Assembly: GCF_000759435.1 (NCBI RefSeq) | Contig: NZ_JRJG01000074.1 | Coordinates: 1 to 44,571 of the forward strand | DNA from: Hoeflea sp. BAL378 | Lineage (GTDB): Bacteria > Pseudomonadota > Alphaproteobacteria > Rhizobiales > Rhizobiaceae | DNA length: 44,571 bases | Reading direction: 5' to 3' | Shown here: in pieces, positions 16,913 through 24,420 of the stretch | Position numbering within the stretch: the first letter of the stretch is position 1 | Layout: the number at the start of each line of letters is the position of its first letter | The notes under the pieces: generated by a model | Database searches by the model: none | What the model was told of the DNA's origin: nothing | What the model saw: the letters and a program-made list of their open reading frames with translations, nothing else | Translations under genes and position numbers: made by a program

Positions 16913-17283
16913 GCCTGGCCCCTTGGCAAGGCGAGAATGTCCTTGATCACCTGCAGATGGCGCATCAGCGGCAGGAAATTGCCCTCGATCACCATGCGGC
17001 CATGACGGCTCATTCCGAAAATATCCGCGGCATCAGGCGGCGGCATCCTGCGCCAGTGATCCCCCCAGACGGAAGCGTCGCCACGCAACGCGATGTCCCA
17101 GCCGTCCATTGGTCCCTCGGCGTTCCCGACCTTCAACGTCCCGTCATGAAGCATCAGCCGGCACCGCGCGGCGCCCGCGCAGAGCAGCATGGTGATCCGG
17201 GCGCGCGCCGCACGGCGCGGCAGCGAAGGATGCGCGTCGAAAAGCACCGGGAGTTGCGAGAAATCTGCAGGCATATCCGTCAT
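16909..17283 (-). CDS. Small SCP2-like protein, first gene of the operon
   Basis: This is a 124-aa cytoplasmic protein of uncertain function. The middle and end (GWDIALRGDASVWGDHW, MPPPDAADIFGMSRHG, RMVIEGNFLPLMRHLQVIKD) recall the SCP2 sterol-carrier fold, a hydrophobic-ligand-binding cradle. No catalytic motif or signal peptide is seen. The ATG at 17283 has a strong GGAGGAGG site, while an upstream TTG at 17298 lies within that site. It is translationally coupled (ATGA) to the alpha/beta hydrolase, so the two probably act on the same substrate, perhaps with this protein as a binding or partner subunit. Family assignment is from pattern memory only. Confidence 0.6.
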   Translation of the reverse strand: MTDMPADFSQLPVLFDAHPSLPRRAARARITMLLCAGAARCRLMLHDGTLKVGNAEGPMDGWDIALRGDASVWGDHWRRMPPPDAADIFGMSRHGRMVIEGNFLPLMRHLQVIKDILALPRGQA

Positions 17284-17459
17284 TCGCCCCTCCTCCAAGG
17301 TCTGCTGTGCGGAACTGTCGTTCTATTTAATAGGCATTTTTGAAACGGCTTGGCAATCGCTTTTTTGTAGAACGGTCCCCGCCGACGCATTTGGCGCGAA
17401 ACAATCTGTTGCGTCTAGCGGAATTATCGGTCTATTTTAAGCCGCAACGGAGGATGATC
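17284..17459. promoter_or_regulatory. Divergent promoter region with candidate IclR operators
   Basis: This 176-base gap separates the leftward transporter operon from the rightward SMP-30 operon. It holds GTTCTATTTAATAGGCA at 17320-17336, which contains the 11-base palindrome CTATTTAATAG, a related GGTCTATTTTAAGCC at 17429-17443, and the half-site GTAGAAC at 17367-17373. The first resembles the palindrome in front of the iclR gene (19531-19547). AACGGAGG at 17446-17453 is the ribosome site of the rightward gene. No clear -35/-10 pairs could be assigned. Confidence 0.5.
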
Positions 17460-18422
17460 ATGGCAGACGGAAAATACAGCGCGGACCTGTCGAACGCGGA
17501 TGTGCGAAGGGTCGGAACCGGTCTCGTGCGCCCCGAATCGGTCCATGTGCTGGGCAACGGAACACTCGCGGTATCTCACCGCGGCAGGGGTGTCAGCTTT
17601 ATTTCAGCCGATGGCAAGACAACCACGCTTGGCCCGTCTCCGGCACTGGCCGGCGGCGAAGAACTGATTCCCAACGGCATTGCGCCGCAGGCCGACGGAA
17701 GTTTCCTGATCGCCAATATCGGTGAAGGCGGCGGCATCTGGCGCTTGTCGCCGCGGGGGGAACTGACGCCCTTCCTCATGGAGGTCGACGGTGTTTTTCT
17801 CGCCGCTGCGAATTTCGTCATGACCGATGCGCTTGGCCGGACCTTCGTGACGGTCAGCACGGTCAGTCGCCCGCGCTTTGCCGCCTATTCGGACAAGGTC
17901 AGGGACGGCCTCATCGTGATGATCGATGAAAAGGGCCCGCGCCTGCTGGCCGACGACATCTGCTTTTCCAACGAATGCCGCCTGACCCCGGATGGAGCCT
18001 CGCTCGTGATCTCGGAAACGTTCTCCCGCAAAGTCACGCAGTTCAGCCTGGGGGCAAACGGGCTGAGCAATCGCCGCACATTCGCACAGTTCGGCCGTGG
18101 CGATTTCCCCGACGGCATCCGCTACGATGCGAAGGGCAACCTCTGGGTGACCTGCATCGTCAGCAACCGTCTCTGGAAAGTGGCGCCGGATGGCGCCAAG
18201 TCCCTCCATCTTGAAGACTGCGACGACACCTGGGTCGAGACCGTGGAAACCGCTCTGGCCGCAGGGAAAATGGGCCGCGAGCATTTCTACGAAACCGGCG
18301 AAAGCCAACTGGGCAACATCGCCAGCATCGATTTTTCCGCCGACGGCGGCACGGCCTATCTCGGCTCCCTGTGCGGCACATCGATCCTTTCCATACCAAC
18401 ATCCAAGGGAGACGCCGCATGA
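17460..18422 (+). CDS. SMP-30/gluconolactonase-like beta-propeller protein
   Basis: This is a 320-aa, six-bladed beta-propeller of the SMP-30/gluconolactonase/LRE type, usually a metal-dependent lactonase. Candidate metal ligands are E26 (RPESVHV), N171 (SNECRLTPDG) and D218 (FPDGIRYDAKGN). SNECRLTPDGASLVISETFS and PDGIRYDAKGNLWVT are family repeats. There is no signal peptide. The ATG at 17460 is six bases from GGAGG; the ATG at 17454 directly abuts it. It overlaps the next dehydrogenase gene as ATGA. A lactonase fits a pathway with sugar-acid or hydroxy-acid intermediates, but the substrate is unknown. Confidence 0.82.
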   Translation: MADGKYSADLSNADVRRVGTGLVRPESVHVLGNGTLAVSHRGRGVSFISADGKTTTLGPSPALAGGEELIPNGIAPQADGSFLIANIGEGGGIWRLSPRGELTPFLMEVDGVFLAAANFVMTDALGRTFVTVSTVSRPRFAAYSDKVRDGLIVMIDEKGPRLLADDICFSNECRLTPDGASLVISETFSRKVTQFSLGANGLSNRRTFAQFGRGDFPDGIRYDAKGNLWVTCIVSNRLWKVAPDGAKSLHLEDCDDTWVETVETALAAGKMGREHFYETGESQLGNIASIDFSADGGTAYLGSLCGTSILSIPTSKGDAA

Positions 18423-19300
18423 CCACATCCGTGATCGGATTTGCCGGCCTCGGCGTGATGGGCGAGCCCATCTGCCAGAACATCCTCACGAAATCAGGCG
18501 CCAGGCTCCATGTGTTCGACATCAATCCCGAGCCGGTCGAAAGGCTGAAGGACCTGGGCGCGATCCCGACCGGCAGCATTGCCGAACTGGCGGCGAAAGT
18601 GGATGTCCTCTTCCTGTCTCTGCCAGGCGGGCCGCAGGTCGAAGCCGTGATTCGCGGTCCGGGCGGCGTCTTGGAAAATGCCCGCCCCGGTCTTCTGCTC
18701 GTCGACACCTCCACGGCTCCCGTCAGCCTGACGCGGGAACTGGCGGGCGAACTTGCCGCCCGTGGCGTCGACTATGCCGATGCGCCAGTTGCCCGGACAA
18801 GACAGGCGGCGCAGGACGGCACCCTCTCCATCATGGTGGGCGCCAGCCCCGAAATCTTCGAACGGGTGCGGCCGCTGCTCGCCCATGCAGCCACCGACAT
18901 CACCCATTGTGGTCCCGTCGGCTGCGGCCAGGTGGTGAAAATACTCAACAATATGGTGCTGTTTGAAACGGTGGTCGCGTTGTCCGAAGCGCTGACACTG
19001 GGCAAGGCGGCGGGCGTTGATCCCACCTTGCTGTTTGAAACCCTGTCCAAGGGCTCCGCGGACAGTTTCGCCCTGCGCAATCACGGCATGAAGTCCATGC
19101 TGCCGGGCCATTTCCCGACCGGCGCCTTCCCGACGGACTACGCCCTCAAGGATGTGAGCTACGCGATCGACCTCGCCTCGCTGACGGGCTTCAAGGTCCC
19201 CGGCGCCGAACTGGCGCAGGCGCGGATGGAGAAGGCGCGGGCTCAAGGCTACCAGAACAATTACTTCCCCGCGCTGGTGCAGGTCACGGACAAGGTCTAG
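18419..19300 (+). CDS. NAD(P)-dependent beta-hydroxyacid dehydrogenase (3-hydroxyisobutyrate/tartronate-semialdehyde type)
   Basis: This is a 293-aa member of the beta-hydroxyacid dehydrogenase family, which interconverts a 3-hydroxy acid and its semialdehyde or keto form. The Rossmann motif is GFAGLGVMGEP (residues 7-17). DAPVARTRQAAQDGTLSIMVG is the substrate-binding segment, with Arg126 and Thr127 where most relatives have SGG. Catalytic K174 is in GQVVKILNN. The ATG overlaps the SMP-30 stop, and AGGGAGA precedes it. A tie to the aldehyde dehydrogenase of the divergent operon (hydroxy acid to semialdehyde to acid) is plausible. The atypical substrate loop suggests a non-standard substrate. 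Confidence 0.88.
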   Translation: MTTSVIGFAGLGVMGEPICQNILTKSGARLHVFDINPEPVERLKDLGAIPTGSIAELAAKVDVLFLSLPGGPQVEAVIRGPGGVLENARPGLLLVDTSTAPVSLTRELAGELAARGVDYADAPVARTRQAAQDGTLSIMVGASPEIFERVRPLLAHAATDITHCGPVGCGQVVKILNNMVLFETVVALSEALTLGKAAGVDPTLLFETLSKGSADSFALRNHGMKSMLPGHFPTGAFPTDYALKDVSYAIDLASLTGFKVPGAELAQARMEKARAQGYQNNYFPALVQVTDKV

Positions 19301-19580
19301 CCCATGGCGGACTGCAGATCGGCGTCCATGCGCCTAGCGCTGCATTCGGGTGCGGTGCCGACATTCTTTCCCGGCATGCCCTATGGTAGATTCGTCCACG
19401 GGCTTCATCCGCATCCGGTCCTGGCACGACAGGCGCGACCGCGCGTCATGCATCCTTGAGGATGCGGCCTTCGAAGAGGCTTGGCGCCCGAGGTTAATGG
19501 GTGCAGATTTCGCATTGAAGTGGAGACTTCGTTCTGCTTAACAGAACAAGTACGAAGACAACCTAACCCAGGGGCGATTC
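19301..19580. promoter_or_regulatory. iclR promoter region with a perfect palindromic operator
   Basis: This 280-base gap holds GTTCTGCTTAACAGAAC at 19531-19547, a perfect 6-bp inverted repeat with a five-base centre, ending 33 bases before the iclR TTG start. That position suits autoregulation. A small hairpin, GCATCC/GGATGC with a TTGA loop at 19450-19465, may mark the end of the upstream transcript but lacks a T-run. A frame for about 51 residues from 19303 has no ribosome site and is not called. Confidence 0.55.
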
Positions 19581-20318
19581 TTGAGCGTACAGATCGACAC
19601 CGACACCGAAATCGACAAGGAGCATCGCGGAGTGGCTGCGGTCGATCGTGCCTTTTCGATCATTGCTGCCCTTGAATCGTCGAGCATGCCCCGCAACCTC
19701 TCCGAGATCTCCCGGACGACGGGCCTCTACAAGAGCACCATCCTGCGCATCCTTCAGTCGCTCCAGGGCGCAGGCTATGTGGTGCGGGTCGAGGAATCCA
19801 AATACGCGCTTGGTCCGACCATCATGCAACTGGGGCTTGCCTATGAGCGCGCCAATCCGCTGCGGCATCTGTTCCTGCCCATCATGCAGCGGCTGGTGGA
19901 CGCAGGCTCGGAAAGCCCCTCGTTCCATGTCCGCCAGACCAAGGATGAGCGGCTGTGCCTGTTTCGGCTGAACTCGAACCATTCCACGCTCGATCGCGTG
20001 CACACGGGTGACCGCTTGCCGATGCATCGCGGCGCTGCCGGCAAGGTTCTGCTGGCCTTCGATGAAGAGCCGGCGGACGGCGCCGACATGGACGAGATCA
20101 GACGGACCTTTGTGGCCGTTTCGCTGGGCGAACGCGACAAGTTCTGCGCCGGCGTGGCGGCGCCTGTCTTTTCCCAACGCAACCGGCTGCTGGGCGCGCT
20201 GTCCTTTTCCGGCCCGAAGGAGCGCTTCACGCCGCCAGATGTCGAACAGATGAAGGTCACCATCCTGGCTGCCGTTCGGGAGCTGACCAAGGAACTCGGC
20301 GGCACCTTCCCGATCTGA
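19581..20318 (+). CDS. IclR-family transcriptional regulator
   Basis: This is a 245-aa local regulator, probably controlling the divergent catabolic operons. The N-terminal winged helix-turn-helix (about residues 17-80) contains LSEISRTTGLYKSTILRILQ, and the C-terminal effector domain includes RGAAGKVLLAF and FCAGVAAPVFSQRNRLLGALSFSGP. The start is TTG at 19581 with AGGGG eight bases ahead. The first in-frame ATG is residue 36, inside the DNA-binding domain, so TTG is well supported. Effector ligand and sign of control are unknown. Confidence 0.9.
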   Translation: MSVQIDTDTEIDKEHRGVAAVDRAFSIIAALESSSMPRNLSEISRTTGLYKSTILRILQSLQGAGYVVRVEESKYALGPTIMQLGLAYERANPLRHLFLPIMQRLVDAGSESPSFHVRQTKDERLCLFRLNSNHSTLDRVHTGDRLPMHRGAAGKVLLAFDEEPADGADMDEIRRTFVAVSLGERDKFCAGVAAPVFSQRNRLLGALSFSGPKERFTPPDVEQMKVTILAAVRELTKELGGTFPI

Positions 20319-20410
20319 ACCGGCCCCGGCGGTCCCGCCCGCAGCCGCCATGATTCTCCCAGGATATCCGGCAGGATCAGCGATGATCCCCGAGGAAGGG
20401 AGCCGCCTTG

Positions 20411-20815
20411 TCAGGGCCTGACCTGCGCTTCAATGGCTGTCTTGTCGATGAGCGAGAAGACTTCTGCGATCCTGCCTTCTCTCACCGTGTAGAAAACATG
20501 TTCGTGGAAGACGACGCGCCGTCCATTGACCGGAACGCCAAGGAAGTCCTGGACAGGCGTGCAGTCGAACCGAAGCCGTGCGGCGACATGACTTTCATTC
20601 GCCACGACGAGATCGGCGTTGAAATGAAGGTCCGGGATGTTCCGGAAATCCTCTTCGAGCATGGCCCGGTAGCCATCCACCCCGAGCAGGCGCCCATTGT
20701 GGACCACATCGGCGGCCACGAATTCGCCAAGCTCGTTCCAGGCACGGGCATTCAGGCAGGCGATGTATTTCCTGTACATGCTGGCTGTCGCTGTTTCCTG
20801 TGATGACCCAGTCAT
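20411..20815 (-). CDS. SnoaL-like/NTF2-fold protein
   Basis: This 134-aa protein belongs to the SnoaL/ester-cyclase branch of the NTF2 fold, small cone-shaped enzymes that isomerise or cyclise, or simply bind, a hydrophobic ligand. YRKYIACLNARAWNELGEFVAADVVHNGRLLGVDGYRAMLEEDF is typical; candidate polar pocket residues are H39, D63 and the H-E-H of VVFHEHVFY. AGGAGGG lies nine bases before the ATG. It converges with iclR and has a GTTCTGC half-site 24 bases upstream, so it may belong to the same regulon. Specific activity is unknown. Confidence 0.78.
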   Translation of the reverse strand: MTGSSQETATASMYRKYIACLNARAWNELGEFVAADVVHNGRLLGVDGYRAMLEEDFRNIPDLHFNADLVVANESHVAARLRFDCTPVQDFLGVPVNGRRVVFHEHVFYTVREGRIAEVFSLIDKTAIEAQVRP

Positions 20816-21151
20816 TGTCAGACCCTCCTAACGTCACTGTTCTGCAAGGATAACGCGCGAGGCGCAGGCCACGGCAGGAAGAAGTCATGACCTGTATGAT
20901 GCGGTTGAAGGTCGCGCGGGACATGTGGGCGCGTCCGGGTCTCGTACCGAGACGGAAGCACATATCGGGAGTTGCCGGCACAGGTGGACGTTGCGCGGCT
21001 TCGCCGTGACGGTACTTTCGATTTTCCGGATGATCAATGGGGGCGAGGCCCGTGAGCGTGTCCGCCAGACGCGTCCCATGGGATAGGCTGTTTTCTCAGT
21101 GTGTTGCGTCGTACCGAAGCATACTTCCGTATAGCTTCGGACGGGCAAAAA
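20816..21151. other. Intergenic region upstream of the SnoaL gene and downstream of guaA
   Basis: These 336 bases hold the SnoaL ribosome site, a GTTCTGC half-site at 20839-20845, and an imperfect hairpin next to guaA: CCGAAGC (21114-21120) with GCTTCGG (21134-21140), extended by TAC/GTA around TTCC. The hairpin lies 12 bases past the guaA stop and lacks a T-run on the minus strand. Open frames in this gap have no ribosome site or recognisable product and are not called. Confidence 0.5.
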
Positions 21152-22723
21152 TCATTCCCATTCGATGGTGCCGGGCGGTTTCGAGGTGACGTCGTAGACG
21201 ACGCGGTTGATGCCCTTGACCTCGTTGATGATCCGCGTGGCGGTGCGCCCGAGGAAATCCATGTCGTAGGGGTAGAAATCGGCTGTCATGCCGTCGACCG
21301 AGGTGACGGCGCGCAGCGCGCAGACGAATTCATAGGTGCGGCCGTCTCCCATCACGCCGACGGTCTGCACAGGCAGCAGCACGGCGAAGGCCTGCCAGAT
21401 CGTGTCGTAGAGGCCGGCCTTGCGGATCTCGTCGAGATAGATGGCGTCGGCCTGGCGCAGGATCTCGAGCTTTTCCCGGGTGATGCCGCCGGGGCAGCGG
21501 ATGGCGAGGCCCGGTCCGGGGAACGGGTGGCGGCCGATGAAGCTGTCGGGCAGGCCGAGCTCGCGGCCCAGCACCCGGACTTCGTCCTTGAACAGTTCGC
21601 GCAAGGGTTCGACAAGCTGCATGTTCATGCGCGCGGGCAGGCCGCCGACATTGTGGTGCGACTTGATGGTGACCGACGGGCCGCCGGAGAAGGAGACGCT
21701 TTCGATGACGTCGGGATAGAGCGTGCCCTGGGCGAGGTAATCGGCGCCGCCGATCTTCTTCGCCTCTTCCTCGAACACTTCGATGAACAGCCGGCCGATG
21801 GTCTTGCGCTTGGTCTCGGGGTCGGCCTCGCCCTCGAGCGCCGAGATGAAGCGGTCGGACGCATCCACCATTTTCAGGTTGAGATTGTAATGGTCGCGGA
21901 ACATGGCGACCACGTCGCGCGCCTCGTTCATGCGCATCAAGCCGTGATCGACCAGGATGCAGGAGAGCTGGTCGCCGATCGCCTCGTGGATCAGGAGCGC
22001 CGCCACCGAGGAATCCACCCCGCCCGAGAGCGCACAGATGACCTTGCCGTCGCCCACCTGGTCGCGGATCTTCTGCACCATCTCGGCCCGGTAGGCCGCC
22101 ATCGACCAGTCGGCCTTGAGGCCGACGATCTTGTGGACGAAATTGGACAGGAGCTTCGCGCCGTCGGGCGTGTGCACCACCTCGGGGTGGAACATGGTTG
22201 TGTAGTAGCGCTTGTCCTCGTTGACCGAGATGGCGAAGGGGGCGTTGGGCGAGGTGCCGATCACCTCGAAGCCTTCCGGCAGACGCGTGACCCGGTCGCC
22301 ATGGCTCATCCACACCGGATATTTCTTGCCCACTTCCCAGAAGCCCTCGAACAGCGGCGAGGACTTGAGGATCTCGACATCGGCGCGGCCGAACTCGCGG
22401 TGATGGCCGCCCTCGACATGGCCGCCGATCTGTTGGCACAGCGTCTGCTGGCCGTAACAGATGGCGAGGATCGGCACGCCTGAATCGAACACCGCCTGCG
22501 GGGCGCGGGGCGAGCCCTCGCGGGTCACCGAATCGGGCCCGCCGGAAAAGATCACGCCCTTGGGCCGCATCCGCTCGAAGCCGTCCTCGGCCAGCTGGAA
22601 CGGGACGATCTCGCAATAGACGCCGGCCTCGCGCACGCGCCGGGCGATGAGCTGCGTCACCTGACTGCCGAAGTCGATGATCAGGATGGAATCGGGATGG
22701 GTGGTGTGGAGGATATCGTTCAT
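21152..22723 (-). CDS. guaA: GMP synthase (glutamine-hydrolysing)
   Basis: GuaA aminates XMP to GMP using glutamine and ATP. The 523-aa protein has the class I glutamine amidotransferase triad C89 (AICYGQQ), H179 and E181 (FHPEVVHT), then the ATP-pyrophosphatase loop SGGVDSS (233-239), and a C-terminal dimerisation domain ending PPGTIEWE. Length and ending are exactly those of the family. It starts nine bases after the mtnN-like gene's stop without a good ribosome site, suggesting coupling to the upstream gene. In other bacteria the 3' end of guaA is a known integration point for genomic islands; no integrase is seen here. Confidence 0.97.
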   Translation of the reverse strand: MNDILHTTHPDSILIIDFGSQVTQLIARRVREAGVYCEIVPFQLAEDGFERMRPKGVIFSGGPDSVTREGSPRAPQAVFDSGVPILAICYGQQTLCQQIGGHVEGGHHREFGRADVEILKSSPLFEGFWEVGKKYPVWMSHGDRVTRLPEGFEVIGTSPNAPFAISVNEDKRYYTTMFHPEVVHTPDGAKLLSNFVHKIVGLKADWSMAAYRAEMVQKIRDQVGDGKVICALSGGVDSSVAALLIHEAIGDQLSCILVDHGLMRMNEARDVVAMFRDHYNLNLKMVDASDRFISALEGEADPETKRKTIGRLFIEVFEEEAKKIGGADYLAQGTLYPDVIESVSFSGGPSVTIKSHHNVGGLPARMNMQLVEPLRELFKDEVRVLGRELGLPDSFIGRHPFPGPGLAIRCPGGITREKLEILRQADAIYLDEIRKAGLYDTIWQAFAVLLPVQTVGVMGDGRTYEFVCALRAVTSVDGMTADFYPYDMDFLGRTATRIINEVKGINRVVYDVTSKPPGTIEWE

Positions 22724-22732
22724 GGCGAGCCG

Positions 22733-23365
22733 TTAAGCCAAAACCGCTCCGGATGCAATCGCCGCCTCGACGCGATCCACCGCATCGGCCAGTTTTTCGT
22801 CGATGACGTGGAGATACTCGGTCCAGTCGTCGATGTGGCTGAGCTCGGCCTTGCCGTCGGAAATGCCGCGCAGGCCGATGACCGGAACCGAGAACAGGTG
22901 GGCCGCGCGCACCACCGCGAAGGTCTCCATGTCGACCATGTCGGCATCGATCGCATCATAGGCCGCGCCCGAGACGATGTTGGCCCCGGTCGACAGGCTC
23001 GCCTGCGGCACGCCCTCGGCGATCACCGGCAGGGGCAGCGTGGCGGGCAGGTCGAGAAACGGGGTGCGGCCCTTCTCGAAGCCGAGCGGGCTTGCATCCA
23101 TGTCGCGATAACTCACCGAGGAGACCTGGTAGACATGGGTCTGCTCCAGGAGCCGCGAACCGGCGGAGCCGAGGCAGACGAGGCAGTCGGGTCCGCCGGC
23201 GGCGAGGCCGGACAGCCGGGCAGCCACCGCGGCGGCGGCCTCGACCGGGCCGACGCCAGTCATCAGCGGCTCAAACCTCGCCTTGAGGTGCGGGCCGTAT
23301 TCCGGCTCCGCGGCCATGACGTAGAGAATGCGGCGGCGGCCCACGGTCTTGATCTCGCCCCTCAT
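22733..23365 (-). CDS. mtnN: 5'-methylthioadenosine/S-adenosylhomocysteine nucleosidase
   Basis: This enzyme hydrolyses MTA and SAH to adenine and the thioribose product, feeding methionine salvage and the methyl cycle. The 210-aa protein has E20 in VMAAEPEYG as the likely first acid, M146-E147 in DMVDMETFAVV for ribose binding, and catalytic D170 in RGISDG. It is slightly shorter than E. coli Pfs (232 aa). Its ATG overlaps the thioesterase stop as ATGA, and guaA follows after nine bases, so adenine release and purine synthesis genes are cotranscribed. The product could favour MTA over SAH. Confidence 0.85.
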   Translation of the reverse strand: MRGEIKTVGRRRILYVMAAEPEYGPHLKARFEPLMTGVGPVEAAAAVAARLSGLAAGGPDCLVCLGSAGSRLLEQTHVYQVSSVSYRDMDASPLGFEKGRTPFLDLPATLPLPVIAEGVPQASLSTGANIVSGAAYDAIDADMVDMETFAVVRAAHLFSVPVIGLRGISDGKAELSHIDDWTEYLHVIDEKLADAVDRVEAAIASGAVLA

Positions 23366-23811
23366 CCGGCAATCCCCTCCCGCCCGCGCACCACCATCAT
23401 GGTGCCGGTCATCGAGGCGATCAGCTTGGCCGGCCCGTCGGCGATGGCGTAGGCGCGGCCGTCGCTGACGATGATGGTGTTGCCGGGCTTGGTGACCTCG
23501 CCGCGAAACAGGAAGCGGTCGCCACGCCCGGGTGACAGCAGGTTGATCTTGAACTCGATGGTCAGCACCGCCGCCTCTTCCGGCATCACCGAAAGCGCCG
23601 CGTAGCCGCAGGCCGAATCGAGCGCGGCGGAGAGAATGCCCGCATGCAGGAACCCATGCTGCTGGGTGAGATCCTCGCGGAACGGCATCTCGATCTCGAC
23701 CACGCCGTACTCGACCTTGGTCAGGTCCGCGCCAATGGTCCGCATGGCCTTCTGGCGCGCGAAGCTCGCGGTCACGCGTTCGCGGAAATTCTGATCGGGT
23801 ATTTCATCCAT
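23362..23811 (-). CDS. PaaI-family hotdog-fold thioesterase
   Basis: This is a 149-aa single hotdog-domain protein of the PaaI/YdiI type, which hydrolyses acyl- or aryl-CoA thioesters. QQHGFLHAGILSAALDSACGYAA is the family's catalytic segment (the HGG/HAG loop and the general-base region), followed by TIEFKINLLSPGRGDRFLFRGEVTKPGNTI. The ATG at 23811 gives normal length, with GGAG upstream. It overlaps mtnN as ATGA. The natural CoA substrate is not evident. Confidence 0.85.
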   Translation of the reverse strand: MDEIPDQNFRERVTASFARQKAMRTIGADLTKVEYGVVEIEMPFREDLTQQHGFLHAGILSAALDSACGYAALSVMPEEAAVLTIEFKINLLSPGRGDRFLFRGEVTKPGNTIIVSDGRAYAIADGPAKLIASMTGTMMVVRGREGIAG

Positions 23812-23897
23812 GCGGCAATCCGCTCCCTGGCTTTTCGCAGGTGCGAAGGTGCCAAGCGGTCCGGCAAACAGCAAGCGGTTTTTGCGGGATCGGCGGC

Positions 23898-24362
23898 TCA
23901 GACCGGATTGAGCCACCAGATTGTTGCGTTGAGCAGGCCCGCGAAGCTGACCCAGAGCGCATAGGGCAGGAACATCAGCGCCGAGGGACGGTCGCGCCGC
24001 CAGGCCAGCGCGATGAAGGCGAGGATCGAAACCAGCATGCCGGCCAGCACGACCAGCGCCAGGTCCGGGCGCCGAGCCGTGAAGAAGACCAGCGGCCAGA
24101 GGAAGTTGAGCGCGATCTGTGTGAACCAGAGCCTGGGCAGGGGGCCATGCCGGTCGCGGATCCACACGCGCGCGCCGGAAATGCCGATGAGGATGTAGAG
24201 GGCGGTCCAGACCGGCCCGAAGATCCAGTTGGGCGGATTGAACCAGGGCTTTGTGAGCGCCGCGTACCAGGGCCCGGGCATCGAGAAGAAGCCGACCAGG
24301 CTGCCGCCGGCCACGGTCAGGACCACGAACAGGATCAGTGTCACGGCGTTCGATTTGCTCAT
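23898..24362 (-). CDS. tspO: TspO/MBR family membrane protein
   Basis: This is a 154-aa, five-helix membrane protein of the TspO family, which binds tetrapyrroles such as protoporphyrin IX and, in Rhodobacter, links them to oxygen-responsive gene control. The hallmark is WFNPPNWIFGPVWTALYILIGISG at residues about 40-63, followed by NFLWPLVFF and ALWVSFAGLLNATIWWLNP at the end. Length is typical. It lies between the rsmB-like and thioesterase genes with 58- and 86-base gaps, possibly in one transcription unit. Confidence 0.93.
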   Translation of the reverse strand: MSKSNAVTLILFVVLTVAGGSLVGFFSMPGPWYAALTKPWFNPPNWIFGPVWTALYILIGISGARVWIRDRHGPLPRLWFTQIALNFLWPLVFFTARRPDLALVVLAGMLVSILAFIALAWRRDRPSALMFLPYALWVSFAGLLNATIWWLNPV

Positions 24363-24420
24363 GCCTTCGCCTTTTAAAGATCATCCGCTCGCGGGCCCGG
24401 GAGCCGGCTTGCCTCAACCA

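Noticed and set aside
19303-19458. Frame of about 51 codons before iclR
   Set aside because: It has no ribosome site and no recognisable features; it overlaps a likely transcript end and the promoter region.
21114-21140. Resemblance of the hairpin near guaA to loxP/FRT recombination sites
   Set aside because: Only short stretches match, and no recombinase gene is present.
20885-21148. Minus-strand frame of about 87 codons between the SnoaL gene and guaA
   Set aside because: There is no ribosome site or recognisable product, and the composition is not gene-like.
21101-22483. Long plus-strand open frame opposite guaA
   Set aside because: It is a shadow of guaA codon use; the opposite-strand protein is a complete GMP synthase.
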